Of a stretch of 64,000 nt of DNA, positions 1 to 12,193 are shown in pieces. Positions within the stretch are counted from its first letter, which is position 1. Each line of letters opens with the position of its first letter. The notes under the pieces are model-generated. The model saw only the letters and a list, made by a program, of their open reading frames with translations, was not told where the DNA came from and ran no database searches. A program made the position numbers and the translations under genes. Source of the DNA: Tigriopus japonicus (lineage: Eukaryota > Arthropoda > Copepoda > Harpacticoida > Harpacticidae). The DNA lies in contig JAAGOF010000338.1 of assembly GCA_010645155.1 (NCBI GenBank), forward strand, positions 25,098-89,097, in the 5' to 3' direction.

Positions 1-140
1 GGGTTGAGCCTCGCCCGGCCAGCGAAGCCAGCCATCACATCTTCCAAATTGTTCCGATAGGCGTTCTCATGTCCGGTATCAGAATGGTTCTCCGTCTGTG
101 GGTGTGAATTAACGTCTAAAAGTTTCCTTGAGAAAGGTCG

Positions 141-212
141 GGGAGGAGAATCGAACCTGGGACCTCTCTCACTATAGGAAACTGCGCTAACCACGACACC
201 ACGTCTCCTCCC
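141..212 (-). repeat. tRNA-like SINE head
   Basis: Read on the minus strand, this stretch begins with GGGAGGAG and ends with the complementary CTCCTCCC. It contains a box A-like segment (TGGTGTCGTGGTTAGCGC) and a box B-like segment (GGTTCGATTC), the internal RNA polymerase III promoter of tRNA genes. The T-stem does not pair properly and no clean anticodon arm can be folded. It is therefore read as the tRNA-derived head of a SINE rather than a working tRNA gene. It lies next to the 3' end of a LINE. Confidence 0.5.
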
Positions 213-274
213 TGTTTGACAAGGAAAAATGAATTAGGAATAATACTAAAACGCAACTTGAGTCTCAACTTGAT

Positions 275-892
275 GTTATGGATGTATGTATGTATGTTTA
301 TTGATAAGTGTAATTGGTTCACTTTTTAAGATAGTGTTGATTTCCATCCTTGCATTCACAAGGGCAGGGTCTTAAGGAAAGCCTTTAGCTCCTTCTTAAA
401 TGACGTCTTGGCTTGTTCTTTTCGAAGTGCTGAGGGTGCCTGATTCCACAATATCGATGCTTTGGTTGCAAAGCTCTGTTTGTTGTGAGTGTTTGGAGAT
501 GGTCGGGCTACATTCCGTTGCTCTTATGATCGGGTGGGCATATGAGTGCTTTGTGTTGCAGTGAGTTTTTCTGTCAGCGAAGGGATATTGATTTCAAGAG
601 CTCTTCGTGTCTCGGAGAGGATGGTCTCCGCTGCCAGGTGGTTTATGGAAGGTATACCCGTGGACTTTACCAAAGTCTCTAGTGACACACGATCCGTGAG
701 CTTACATCCCATCAGGAAACGCATTATTCGATTGAGAGCAACTTGCAGGCTTCTCATGTGTTTGGACTTGTAGTCTTCATATTTCAGTTGAACCTCTCCA
801 TAGATTGCAAGGGCATTTCGCAATCCAGAAAGAACGAGCCCGTGTACGACTGTTTTTAGAAGGTGTCTGGGGACAGATATTATTCTGGACAT
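275..892 (-). pseudogene. LINE retrotransposon, 3' end of the reverse-transcriptase ORF
   Basis: The minus strand encodes the C-terminal part of a non-LTR retrotransposon polyprotein. The region 892-524 carries the typical pattern after the RT domain (LYG-type segment, then MRSLQVALNRIMRFLMG, then a short-helix region). A second piece at about 480-356 reads SFATKASILWNQAPSALRK and ends LKTLPL followed by a stop at 356-358. The two pieces are in different frames, so the copy is broken. Downstream (minus sense) is a short 3' UTR and a tail of AATAAACATACATACATAC type at about 275-300, a typical LINE 3' end. It is 5' truncated at about 892. The exact clade cannot be fixed; Jockey or CR1-like is plausible. 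Confidence 0.7.
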
Positions 893-3800
893 AGATATTC
901 TTACAGAAGGTGGTGAGAGGTGTAAACACTAATTGCCACAAGAATGATCACGTCGGAACGGCAAGATAGGTTGCGTGACAAAAATGATGTTGTTTTGGCG
1001 GTAGAATAATCATCAGTTGATGTCGGATCAATGGACACTTCAGGACCGATAATGGGACCAATAATATTCGCTCTTGAAAACAAAAGTTCCTTGTACAAGA
1101 TTTCGGGACAACGGTTACCTTGGACATGTACCATTGGGTGTGCTAGATCCAATTTCTTTAATTTCTGGTCTTGTTGGTTTTTGGGATGGAACTTACAATT
1201 GCAAAGTGCAAAGTGATGAATGGTCAATTGTGTCATTCCAGGAACCACTGTACGTCAGGACGAATTTCAAAAATACACACTGGGTCCGATCATTGTACTA
1301 AAATGTGAGTTTTTTGCAACAAATGTATTGTTCCGTTGAATTTTCATTGTACTAATCGGACCCAGTGTGTATTTTGAAAGTAATCCTGGCTTGAGCCATC
1401 CTTGGAAAATTTTTCTAAGAAAAATACAATGTGGCCTATTTGGGACAGTTTGCGGTTTAAGAATGCCAAACGATGACCCTGAAATTGCAAACATTGTAAA
1501 CAGTGCCCAATAGTCCATCCTGTCTTGTAAGATTATCGTTGATTTCGAGATTTGGGACCACAACCGTCGTTATAGCGGAATATCAGTTATTCAGGGACCT
1601 TCTATTCGAAATAAATCAGTCCACATTCTTTGAAAAAAACTCTTAGTACTGCTATCACATGGGTCGGCAACCAGTTCCTGACCAACCCATTTATGAGGAA
1701 GTTAATCAACCACAGCATGGGTCAAGAAGGGAGCAAATTGGCTGGAACCCTATCAAACAAAGGGACAATGTGCAAACGTCAAAATGGCTTGTCATTTGTG
1801 CAGAATGATAAAGAAAATCAGATCCATCACTGAACATGTTCTTCATGAAGCACAGCCTGAAATCTTCATTTTGTTCGAAATATCTATGAAAAAGTCCAAA
1901 AATGTGCTCTCAAGATGTGCATGGCCTCATGCAGTGTGTCCACCATGACGGATTAGATACTACTCGAAAATGTTTTTGACGGCAAAAAGGCATGGCCTCG
2001 CAATAGAGAATATCATTTAAAAACCTGACTGAAAAGGTGACATGAGAGAAAGCCCGTGGAACTAGGACTGACCACCTAAATCCAATGCAATGGAAGATGA
2101 TTTCAAGATAATGGCGGTCTTATTCCTTGCCTCTCTTCCCATAATTTTCTTTCTGTTTTGTGAGCCATGTCATACAAAGCCGAGGCAAAAAATGCAGTCA
2201 AAGAATTCAATTGTTACAACATCCAGTAATGAATGTCCTAAGAGGTGAAGCCAAGTAGAACTATGGACAACTTCATAACATCATATCATTTCTTAATGAC
2301 AAACTCCCCCCCAAATTAATTTGATTTTTATGTTCCTGAAATATATGTCAAATTGTTGTCGCTAATGTCTCTTATGTTACTACATAGGATACATCGAAGA
2401 GATCTAATCCAGAACGGGAACATACTCTTTTCCACCACGGAGTCTTAAAAAATAATGCTTGGACGGGACCGGGTTCCAACAAATGCCCTTGAAGGTTGTT
2501 GAATTGGTTGAAACAGACTAATAATCTTGCCAAGTTAAAGTTGAAGTATTTTTGTTGACCCTTTTGCTTCTCTTGAGTGAATTGCTGTCACGATGTAGTG
2601 GTTACACGAATTCAGAATCAGATGAGTTGAATGAGTCGCAGAAAAACTACAAGCCAAAAATTGATTCCTCTTTTGCAGCAGAAGGCAAACAAGATTTTGC
2701 AATTTTTCAAAACGTATAAATCATTTGATTCAAATATACGATGTGCCGTCTAACAATTAGTAATTGAAAGATTTATATTAGTTATGAACAAATCAGGAAA
2801 AATGTAAGTCATGAGATGAAATAAACCAAAAAAATTATGATGTGCTATCAAAAAAAATATCTTTTTTCTTTCGATTTTTCTTACTTGAAACTTTCAATTC
2901 GATATTTCAAAAACAATTTCTTTCGCCACGTAATACAGATTTTGCCAACAATTGTGCCAACAAGATTGTTGGTGTTCTTTTCACAAAACCTTTAAGCGAT
3001 GTATCAAAAGAGGTAATGCAAGCCATCAAGAATTGGCCAAATGACATTGAATGGACTTGAATTAATGCCTCTTGAGTATATTCTCAAGTCATCAGTTGTG
3101 TTTGAAAAGCAGAAGCAAGTGACACAAAAAGCAAAAACACACTTTCAGAACTGGGAAAACCCTCACGGCAATAATTTATCATTCTTTCGACTCTAAATAT
3201 CATAAACATAGTCGATCCAAAACAAAATCCATAATGACTAGGGCCCGGAAAGAACTTTTTTTAAATAAAAAAATATTTTATAAATATTTCTCCACTTTTC
3301 CTCCATCTTTTAAATATTTTGGTTTTTCCAAGGAAATAGTCAATATAATTATGAATTTTCTGGTCAAAAAAAATAATGCGGGCAAAATTGAGGAAAAATA
3401 AATGTAGAGCTTACCCAAATTGAACCCAAAATACAAAAATCTCTACAAAATGACACTTGTACTAAGATTAGACATTCACAACCAAAATCACTGTGATATA
3501 GGAAAAAAACTGCGCCATCTATTAAGGAAACATAAAAAAATTGTACTGTTTAAACAATTTTGCCTCCAAAAACGACGAAATGCATCAAATTACCAGAAAC
3601 AAATATGGAAAATCGGTGCACATAGACAAAAATACCAAATAATGGCCATGTCAAAAAAAATCTTCCAAATATTTTGGGCTTTTGAAGAAAATACATATTG
3701 GATATTTTGTCACTTTTGCAAGTATTGAAATATGAAATTTTGAAAATATTTCAAATCTGATTTTGGATATAGCTCAGCCTTACTGGAACGTCCCTTAAAA

Positions 3801-3929
3801 AGAGGCATTTGTGAACTCTTGATTTTTAACTGATTTATGTACTACTGACCATTTCTTTCACACAAATTTTGAAAGTGTTCTTAATTAACTATAACATTAA
3901 CTAGCTCATATATTGACTGATAATAATAG
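893..3929. other. Intergenic AT-rich stretch with one hairpin
   Basis: No gene is recognised. A short open frame at 1074-1250 (plus) encodes a plausible-looking segment with no identifiable domain. The only clear structure is the inverted repeat at 1265-1378, listed separately. From about 2800 to 3770 the sequence is very rich in A and T runs. The open frames at 2842-3060 and 3420-3728 are low-complexity and show no family signature. Confidence 0.5.
1265..1378. repeat. Inverted repeat (hairpin, ~28-bp arms)
   Basis: The arm at 1265-1297 (core AATACACACTGGGTCCGAT) is matched by its reverse complement at 1349-1378, with about 51 bases between. The arms differ by a few bases near the loop. This could be a small foldback element or a remnant of one; no target duplication was identified. 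Confidence 0.75.
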
Positions 3930-4310
3930 TTATAAATTACTTCAATACTTTCCCTCATTCATGTTCAGTCTAATGGGGTCTAAGATTCTAGATTTTCTTA
4001 TCTTTTATGATGAAAATTGGCAAATATTGGGAAGAATGTGATATTTTATTTAACCTACACTCGTACAAAACTGAACTTGTGCCTGATTGTTTTGCCTAAA
4101 ATACAACAAACTAAAGCTCAAATACATTTTTGAATGCCAAATGGTTTCATATGATTAAATTTTATGCTTTTGGAATGGGTAAAAGAATGAATAATCAACT
4201 TTTGAGTGATCTGTAGACTTAAATCAATGGCTTAACTTTGCAGGACCAACAATTCCATGTCTTTTCCTTGTTCTAGGGTCCCTGCACAAGCAGTCAGATT
4301 TTTCCCATCA
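3930..4310. repeat. Dispersed AT-rich repeat R1, copy 1
   Basis: This stretch aligns by eye with 9905-10285. Both share the order TTCATGTTCAGT, GCCTAAAATACAACAAA, AAGCTCAAATA, TTTTATGCTTTTGGAATGGG and GTGATCTGTAGAC, with scattered differences between. It is a diverged interspersed repeat of unknown class. Flanking phrases such as ATGTACTACTGACCATTTCTT recur near 14390, so the family is larger than the aligned core. Confidence 0.65.
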
Positions 4311-7213
4311 ACAGGGACATGTATTTTGTTTTCAATGTGGGTAGCAATTTTAACCGTCTTTTTTGTTTCACTGGCTATTTATTCTTCTTAATTCAAATTC
4401 GTCTTGTGTCTTGTAAGTAGGGCTCGGTTTAAGTTGCAGTTTTTAGCCCTAAAGTTGCTAAAAAATCGTTAAAAGTTACACCCAATTTGTCAAAAGTTGC
4501 TAAAAAAAAGTGCTATTTTTGGCCTAAAAATGTCACTTTTAAAATATGAATGTCAAATTTGGCCAATTTTTGGCTCAATGTTGGGCGACTGTTTGAAGTC
4601 TTCGGTTTGTCTTTTCTTTAACCTTTGGCTTCCTTATGAACACAGTTTCGCCTTACACAAACTATTCCAAAATTTTGCAAAGCATCAATGTTTTAAAAAT
4701 GTTCCAGAAAGGTATGTGTAAACTATATATTTCACGCAAAATCGAGCAGAATTTCGGTGATCGAGGCAAAACATGCCAAAAGATACTGTTTGTGGTGAAA
4801 AAATCAAGAAGTTGCTAATTCTGCTGAATTCGGTTGAAAGTTGCAATTTTTGGTGCAAGTTGCATTTTGCAAATTTATTCAAACCTTACGTGTAAGTCAG
4901 TTTCATTTGTCTTTCTACTAAATTAGTTCCATTTTTTACGTTCGACAAGTCACTTAATTTTCATCTAATGATAGCTTTTATTTGTCTTTTTTTGTCTAAT
5001 CATGCAATTTTCACCGTATTTTATCGTCTAATTAGGCAAATTTATTCGTCATTTATCATCTAATTTTGTAATTCTATTCATCAAAACTCCCTGCCTAATG
5101 ATAAGTATAAATGCAATTTCAAAATTAGAATTCTCTTTTAAAAAGTGGTGTAAAATGTCAATATTACCCAAAGAGGCACTATTATTACTCACTTTTACTT
5201 ACTTTATTCCTACTCTAGTGGTTTTTTGTATTTTATGTCTTCTGTTTAATGGAACTGCAAACATACCAAATTAATGTAATTTCATAAGACAATGATTGAT
5301 TTGGTGGCATATGGCCAAAGTTAATGGCTTTTTAACCAAAAATGTCGTTAATTAATAACCAGTACCAAAGAATATTTGCAAAGTTTTGTTGCCTAGACTC
5401 ATGCTCCAAGATTCTAAACATTGCTTTGAAAGGTTGTAAAGCATTCTGATTTCGGATTTTAGATGTTTTTCTAAATATTGGCAATTCCTGTCCAACATCT
5501 TTTGCAAACCGTTTTTAACAGAATTATCTTAAAACATTTTTGAATGACATTTCACCGAAATAGCCACTCAGATGAATGGCACGAGTGCAAAATTTTACGA
5601 GTTCGTCTTAACACTAGGTCAACAGTGCGTTTTGTTGTCTCGAGTGTGAACCGAGAAGTTCATAACTACAAAAAGTAGCGGTGACGTGTTCTTAATCTGA
5701 AGGCAACTTTAGGCTTTCCTTTGAAAATTTGGAGCATCCCTTTGTAAAGACCTATTTGCTGGAAAGTCAATTCCAATGCGGTGATCTTTTGTTTTGCATA
5801 ATCTCATTCGTTCAAATCCCCATTTGGAAAAACTTTCAGTCACGCTGTGATTTCATGAAATTCATGGCAAAGAGTTTATTGCTAGAGCGTCTAAAGACCG
5901 ACAAAAAGTTGACATCAAAATTGTAACAAGTTGCACTCAAACTAAAGAAATTCAGTGTTGGAATAATTTTAGGAAAGAAATTTATCTCATTCAGGGCATA
6001 CAGAATGTCTAAATGGTGTTGGAAGCTAAAGATATCGGGTGGAGATTCCTCATATACCCTCTAAGGTATTTAGCTCTTTAAGATCATGGGCCTACTTCCG
6101 GCTCGTTTTTAACTCGGTTTAACTCGGGGGCTCGGGAAAGCTCGGCTCGTTTTAACTCGGCTCGGGTGAGCTCGAAACTCGGGAAATCGGCTCGAAACAC
6201 ATCAGTAGTAGTGATGTGTTTCGAACCAGGAGTGCTGCCAGTTTTGACTCGGAAGTTTATCGCTGTTAAAAAAGGCAGGTTTATTGAACTTTTTGAAAAG
6301 CCTTAACGTGGACCAATGTGGCTACACTCGAACTAGTTCGATTTCGAGTTTCATCGATAGTTATGATTCATAACTAACTTATAAAGAAGATATGTTGACT
6401 TGAAGTGGTCAGAATTGAAAAAGGATGAAAAACACATGAACTTGGAGCAAGAAATGAATGAGTTGGAACAAGGAAAGGATCTACTAAGCACATGTTCAGA
6501 AGAGAATATTATGGTTTTGAATTTAAGTATTCTTTCTAAAGATACAGATCTGCCTTTGTGTGGCAAAATCTGACAAAACGTTGCAAAAGACAAAAAAAAA
6601 GTTTTGGCCAATTAGACGAAAAAAGACGAATAAAATCCAAATTAGACGAAAAAAAATTCGCGACGAATAAAGGCCAAAAAGACGAAAAAAGACGAATAAG
6701 TTTATTCGTCTTAAGTTCCTGTCCCTAGTTATGAAAATCGATTTCGAGTTGGCAGTGCTGCCATATTTTATGGCAGATAAGGTCTATTGGCTGTTGAAAA
6801 GCTTAGTTGTAGTCAGATTTTTGACCCTAAAAACCAAAATGGCAAAACTCTGCCAAAAATCCAACTCGAAACACATCAGTAGATGTGAGGTCCGGTCAAA
6901 AGAATAAACCAGTGTTACCAGAACTTTACGAACCAATCATGCTAAAAAATATCAAAAAGAGGGTCAGATTCGGCTAGATGGAGGCAAATTATTTTACTGT
7001 CATGATTTAGCACTTCAGCAATCAAATTTAAAAACCAAAAAAAGTAAAGATTTAAAGCAAACATTCAAGATAAAATATTTTACTTTCAAGAATGAATTTC
7101 AGATCAAAAATACTTGTTTGAACCGTGAGAATTTTCCTTTGGGCAAAATTCAAGATGTTGTTCTTTCTGTTTTAAAAGTGGAACATATTTACAATGAAAG
7201 GCAAGTGTCTTCT
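4311..7213. other. Intergenic AT-rich stretch with simple-motif clusters
   Basis: No gene is recognised. Three motif clusters stand out. At 4919-5080 there are repeated TCGTC/GTCTAAT words. At 6098-6200 there is a run of interspersed CTCGG/GCTCG words. At 6610-6712 the words ATTAGACGAAAAAAGACGAATA and their mirror occur repeatedly. AAGTTGC words recur at 4430-4865. None of the short open frames has a recognisable domain. Confidence 0.5.
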
Positions 7214-7218
7214 GTCAA

Positions 7219-7548
7219 TTAACCTTGATCAAAATTTCAGCTGATTCCACAAAATAAGCGCCTCTTGCGGTCGTATTGAGACATAGTTCCCAGCTAGAGA
7301 GTGGTTTTTAATGCCACTTTTGGCAAAACTTTGGAGAAATAGGTTTATCCTTAGATGCTTATATTTCTTTGCAAAGGCATTTTGTTATCAAAATCGTACA
7401 TTTCGGAGAAATGTTGATTTCAAGAAAATCTTGAACGGTTTGCCAAAGAGTGGCATTAAAACACACTCATTAGCTGGCAACTATGTCTCAATCTGACCGC
7501 AAGAGGCGCTTATTTTGTGGAATCAGCTGAAATTTTGTTCAGGGTTCA
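7219..7548. mobile_element. Foldback MITE FB330, copy 1
   Basis: This is a 330-bp element with long terminal inverted repeats of about 90-100 bp. The left arm contains AGCTGATTCCACAAAATAAG and GCGCCTCTTGCGGTC, and the right arm (7448-7548) contains their reverse complements. The ends are TTAACC and GGGTTCA. A second copy of exactly the same length lies at 62654-62983. No protein is encoded; the open frame at 7311-7496 is only the inside of the hairpin. It is a non-autonomous DNA element; the superfamily is not determined because no clear target duplication is visible. Confidence 0.85.
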
Positions 7549-9904
7549 TTGGCATTTGCCAACATTGAACTTGAAACTACAGATTGTGAAATATTTGTTG
7601 CTCTTTTGTCTGGAACCTCACATCATCACCATTACCCGAAATTCATTAGTATAACTACTGATGGAACTTGAACTTGATTTTGTTCGAATGTTGCCATATT
7701 GGTCCTTGTTTAGGACCCAAAGGTCTTTTTCATAAAGTTTTATCCAACCTGCCTTTTTGAAAGCAATTAAACTTCGAGGCAAAAATGGCAACACTCCCAC
7801 CTCGAAGCCCATCACCAAGGTTCCTATCGTACCTATGGGAGCGATTACTGTATCATATTAGTGATATTACAGACCTGCTGCCGCTAGCACTCTCATTTGG
7901 CTCATTTAATATATTAAATGTGAGCTTTTTTTGCTGAATTGACTTATTCTTGATAAGATTTTGTCAAGGAACTTTATTTTGGAGAGAAAGTTTGTTTAAC
8001 CATTAATTTTCGAAAGATTATATTTGGACACCCTCATTTTTGGGCGTCTTTATTTTTAGACACTTTTGGACACCATTTGGACAGGGGTAGACAAAATGTC
8101 CAAAAATCGAATGCCCACCATGTCTAGCATAGAAAACCACCCCGCAATGCTAAGTGCAACCACGCGTCTGCGAGGTTGCGTGGTAAAAACAAATATACCG
8201 TGTGTTTTTTACCTGTGAGGTGGTTTTTCCTCTTGACTTTTGAGTGATGGCACCTCAGCCAAGTAACTTATTTCGGTAGTCTTGCACAATCGTTTCGACA
8301 GTTCTTGCGTACCGTGACGGTAGGCGCTGCAATTGTCAGTGTCTCGAAAGAAAAGAATAGGTTTTAGAGCTCTTAAGAAGCAAGTAGGAGAAGTAATTAA
8401 TCATTAATCAACTTTTCCTAACCTCGGCTAAGCTAACAGTCACAACATATGATCCCAAAGCCTAGCCCTGCAGGGCCTTAAGCCTAATCTTAAAACTGTG
8501 TTGCAACATACACTTTGCATATTTATCTATGCCGAGACACTGAGAATCCGTGCCCGAACTTGGACTTCTAAGTCCAAGAGCGTACCGGCCCATCCTTAAG
8601 ATTGCCTGGATTTTGGTGATTCCCGTTTAGAGAACTCTCATCAAGAAGTAGCAACCACTAGCGGGCTAAATAGAGAGAAATGTCACTCCCATGGGCAAGG
8701 ATTTTTTTATGAATACAGTTTACTGTTTCTCTGCTTCCCCAGTCATGGCGCCAAATTCAAAAATACGTCAATAACCTCATGTGCTTGTGCTTTCACTCGA
8801 AATGCAAAAAGGGTTCCAAGCTCCATCAATGAGTTGGACTCAGTGCAAGAAATGTACTTGCAACTCAAACAACATGACTATGGGTCATATTATTAAAAAT
8901 CAGAAAATAATGTGTACCCAGAGGGTACATTCAAATATCAATTCAAGAGTACCAATCAAAACTTTCTAACCGTTTGACATTTAGGACTCGTGCAACATTT
9001 GGTCAACCTGGCCCGCTGTCCAGTTGTATTTCAAAGCATAGATATGCATAGATAGGACAGGCGCAGTCAACTCTCCCTATGATTTTGTCGGATGATTCTG
9101 GGGTTAACTCCCTCCAGCAAGGAATGGTCACCTTTTGCAATCACCTGCCAACTTGGGCCTAAGTATAAACAACAGCAAAGAACGTTAAGACAGTCAAGAG
9201 AAGAAAAAGCTTCAAATTGCGTGTTATCTCATCTAAAAACCCAATTGCAGTGAATAGGAATACCTGTTTTCAGATACCATAATTATGTCATTGATTCAAA
9301 GGCTCTAAAGAACTTTTTGAGCCAAGCTTGCTTGTCCATAGTGCCCAAAATCCCCCATGCTCTGGCTTTGAACATTGATTTGGATGTTTGGCCAATAGTA
9401 TTTGTGTGCCAAAGCAAATTAAGGTGTCTGAGGCATATCAAAGAGTGGTTTTGAAACAGTGGTTTCATTTGTGTTGGAAAAGAGCTCCTGAACTGAAGCT
9501 TCAATGATCAAGACCAAGAATCATTTAAGCAATGGTGCAATGCCATCAGTTTGTCAAGAAACTGTTTGTCAATACCCAGTGTTCTCTAACTTTTGAGAAA
9601 GCAACTGTGCTTGTGGCTCAGAAAGAATAGAAGAGCAATGACAAACTATTGCTACTTAACAATACAACAAGAACAACAAGTTCCTCTTCAAGTGTTATTC
9701 GAAAGTAAAATCTGAAAGTTCCCGGTGGGTTCATCGCCAAGACAAACCAATATCCATGGATCAAAGGTTTCTTCCATTCTAAATATTACTCAGGCACCTA
9801 ATTCATGAGTGTCCAATGAGTTAAAGAAACACAAAATATGCAAGCAGCCATCAAAACCTCCCATTTTAGCATTTTAGGTCTCTTTTACCCATTGACTTAT
9901 GTAT
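7549..9904. other. Intergenic stretch, no gene recognised
   Basis: No gene or known element is recognised. At 8559-8578 there is a short perfect hairpin (CTTGGACTT, 2-base loop, AAGTCCAAG) in a somewhat GC-richer patch. Words such as TTTTGGACACC recur at 8020-8110. The remainder is AT-rich unique-looking sequence. Confidence 0.45.
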
Positions 9905-10285
9905 TTATTAATAACAATAGTTGTGAACTATTTAGATACTATCCTTAATTCATGTTCAGTTAAATAGAGTCTGAAATTATATATTTTTTTATTCAATATC
10001 ATAAAAATGGCAAAACTTGGAAGAAAGTGTTATTTTGTTCAACCTTTATTCTGGCAAAACCAAACTTGTGCATGACTTTTTTGCCTAAAATACAACAAAT
10101 CAAAGCTCAAATAGATTTTTGAACACCAAATGGCATCATATGAATGCATTTTATGCTTTTGGAATGGGTAAAGAGAAAATTAAGGTCTTGGGTGATCTGT
10201 AGACATGCAAACAACGGCCTAACTTGGCGGGACAAAAAATGTCGTGTCGCTTCCTTGCTCAAGAGTCTTTGCATGGAACAGATTA
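9905..10285. repeat. Dispersed AT-rich repeat R1, copy 2
   Basis: This is the diverged second copy of the repeat at 3930-4310, in the same orientation. It has the same ordered shared words, including TTTTATGCTTTTGGAATGGG and GTGATCTGTAGAC. Small open frames here (10107-10310 minus, 10244-10516 plus) lie within or across the repeat and are not considered genes. Confidence 0.6.
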
Positions 10286-11990
10286 ACATCAACAAGCTCT
10301 CTTCCTTCAAGTCTTGTCACTGAGAACAAAGTTGTCTCTGGTCATAGTCAAATGGGACACACTCCCAAGGTTGGGACAATCCAGTCTTTGAAGAAAAGAC
10401 AGATCATGATCAATAGGCTCCAGAAAATTATCTTCTTTTGCTGTGGAGAAGAAATCTCAGACGTTTTGAGGGTAAGGCTAGCTGAAGATAACCATTACCT
10501 GACCCTACATTATTAAAGGCTCCACACCAAAATAAAATTATTTTCTGGGGCTTAATACTCATATATTTGCAATATGTCTAGCCCTGTCTTAAACAATTTC
10601 ACCTCTTGTTTATTCCCTGTCAAGATTTGAGGGCAACAAATTCAAAACTACAAATTTACATGAGACAAATCTTATTTTACTAATAAGACAGAAAATAGGA
10701 CACTGTTCTGCTCAAATCAACCATAATTGATACATTCAATATTCCTTGGAAACTTTGGGCGCATTAACAAAACCCTTTTCCACCTATTGAAAATGAAAAT
10801 GTCGTATCTATACATATCTATGTTACGAAGTCAGAGTGTTTAACTACGCAAAGAATAATCTCAGGATAACACAACCTCTTAATCATAACATTTCTGACAT
10901 TCTCAAATTCAAGTTTGACCAACGTATTTCATGTTTTAGTGTGCTTTGGGTGTTGGGATGACAATGGGCTTGAATACTAATGGTAAAAGAAGTTATTTTT
11001 GTGACCCATTTGTCTACAAAATCAGCTCAAAAAATGACAAATTTCTGCCTGGGCAGTCGAGCCACTCTTCTTTTTAGAGCACTTTGAGGTGCTCTGCCCT
11101 ACAGAAGCTCATGTAAAAGAAGAGAAGTCTCATTTCATGTTCTCGTTTCTGATTGGTCGAGAGACGAGGAGGAAATAGAAGGAGGGAAAAAATCCAAACA
11201 AACGAGCAGCAAGGGCAAGAAATCACTCCCCTCTGAAGTTTTTCCCATTTTCGGTGAACTATACATTATTTAATAGCAAATGTCTTGTACTTGAACCGTT
11301 TAGGTTTTTGATTATGTTTAATACTACTTTTCACATGCAGCCACTAAATTTCAATAACTGAGGGCGATTAATAAAGAGGCTTTGCTCAGATATTCCAACA
11401 CAAAGTAACCCCATTTTTCCAGGAAATAGTGGAGCTTTTTAGACGAATGGAAATCGAAAGTGTACTAGGAGCAGAGGTCCTATGGATTGGAAGTATTCCG
11501 TGGGTTGAAGATGTTCCAAAGATTGAAGATGCTACAGAGATTATAGTTGTGCTAGGGATTTAATTGTCATAGTTATCACGGAGGTCGGAGTGATTCCGGA
11601 GATTAGATATTGCCTGAAGAATAGGTACTTTTCAGAGATGTTTCAAAGATTGAAGATTAGCTGGAAGTCGTTTTTTCCATGGGCGGCAACAAAGGCTGCA
11701 AAATTTCTCTTGATATCAATTTGATCCAATAAGTAATGATAAACATGCAAGAACACATGTAAGCCATGATCTTGACATTACTTTAATCTACAACTACATC
11801 TAGATCCATTAATTTTAAGAACCTGAGATTTCCTTTGTTCTGGATCCTTTGGGCGATGTATTTTATAGCCTTTATGCTTATGACCTAAAAGCTATTCTGT
11901 TTTTGGATTTTATACACCATTGGTTAGAGTTCTTTTTCTGCGTTTCGAAAGATCATTCCAGTAAGGGATTTATAACAACCTTCCGTTCAC
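10286..11990. other. Intergenic stretch, no gene recognised
   Basis: No coding region, RNA gene or known element is recognised. The sequence is AT-rich with a purine-rich segment at 11150-11230 and GATT-rich words at 11450-11660 (repeated GAAGATG/GATTGAAGAT). Nothing further can be supported. Confidence 0.4.
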
Positions 11991-12193
11991 GCATTTTCCG
12001 ATTGTAACCTATTCCGAATACTAGTTTTCCGAATCTGATATATGTCCGATTAGTCAAAAGTACGATTTGTGGCTTATTTACCAGATTTCCGAATAATCAT
12101 TTGTGTATCGTCGGAAAAAAACCCGAGGTAAATCGGAACCCTAGCCATTCGGAAACATGATTTATTCGGAAAAAAATATAATCGGAAAATGGG
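11991..12193. repeat. Small foldback element with TCCGAAT words
   Basis: The left end (CATTTTCCGATTGTAACC, then ATTCCGAATA, then TTTTCCGAAT) reappears as the reverse complement at the right end (ATTCGGAAA, TTATTCGGA, AATCGGAAAATGGG). The copy is about 203 bp long with imperfect arms of 45-50 bp. It has no coding capacity. It looks like a small MITE or the core of one. Confidence 0.65.

Noticed and set aside
141..212. Functional tRNA gene on the minus strand
   Set aside because: Box A/B motifs are present, but the T-stem mismatches and no anticodon arm can be drawn; better read as a SINE head.
7311..7496. 61-codon open frame on the plus strand
   Set aside because: It lies wholly inside the FB330 foldback element; the matching copy at 62654-62983 does not keep the frame.
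8559..8578. Hairpin in a GC-richer patch, considered as a tRNA or 5S rRNA gene
   Set aside because: Neither box A/box B spacing nor 5S rRNA signature sequence is present.
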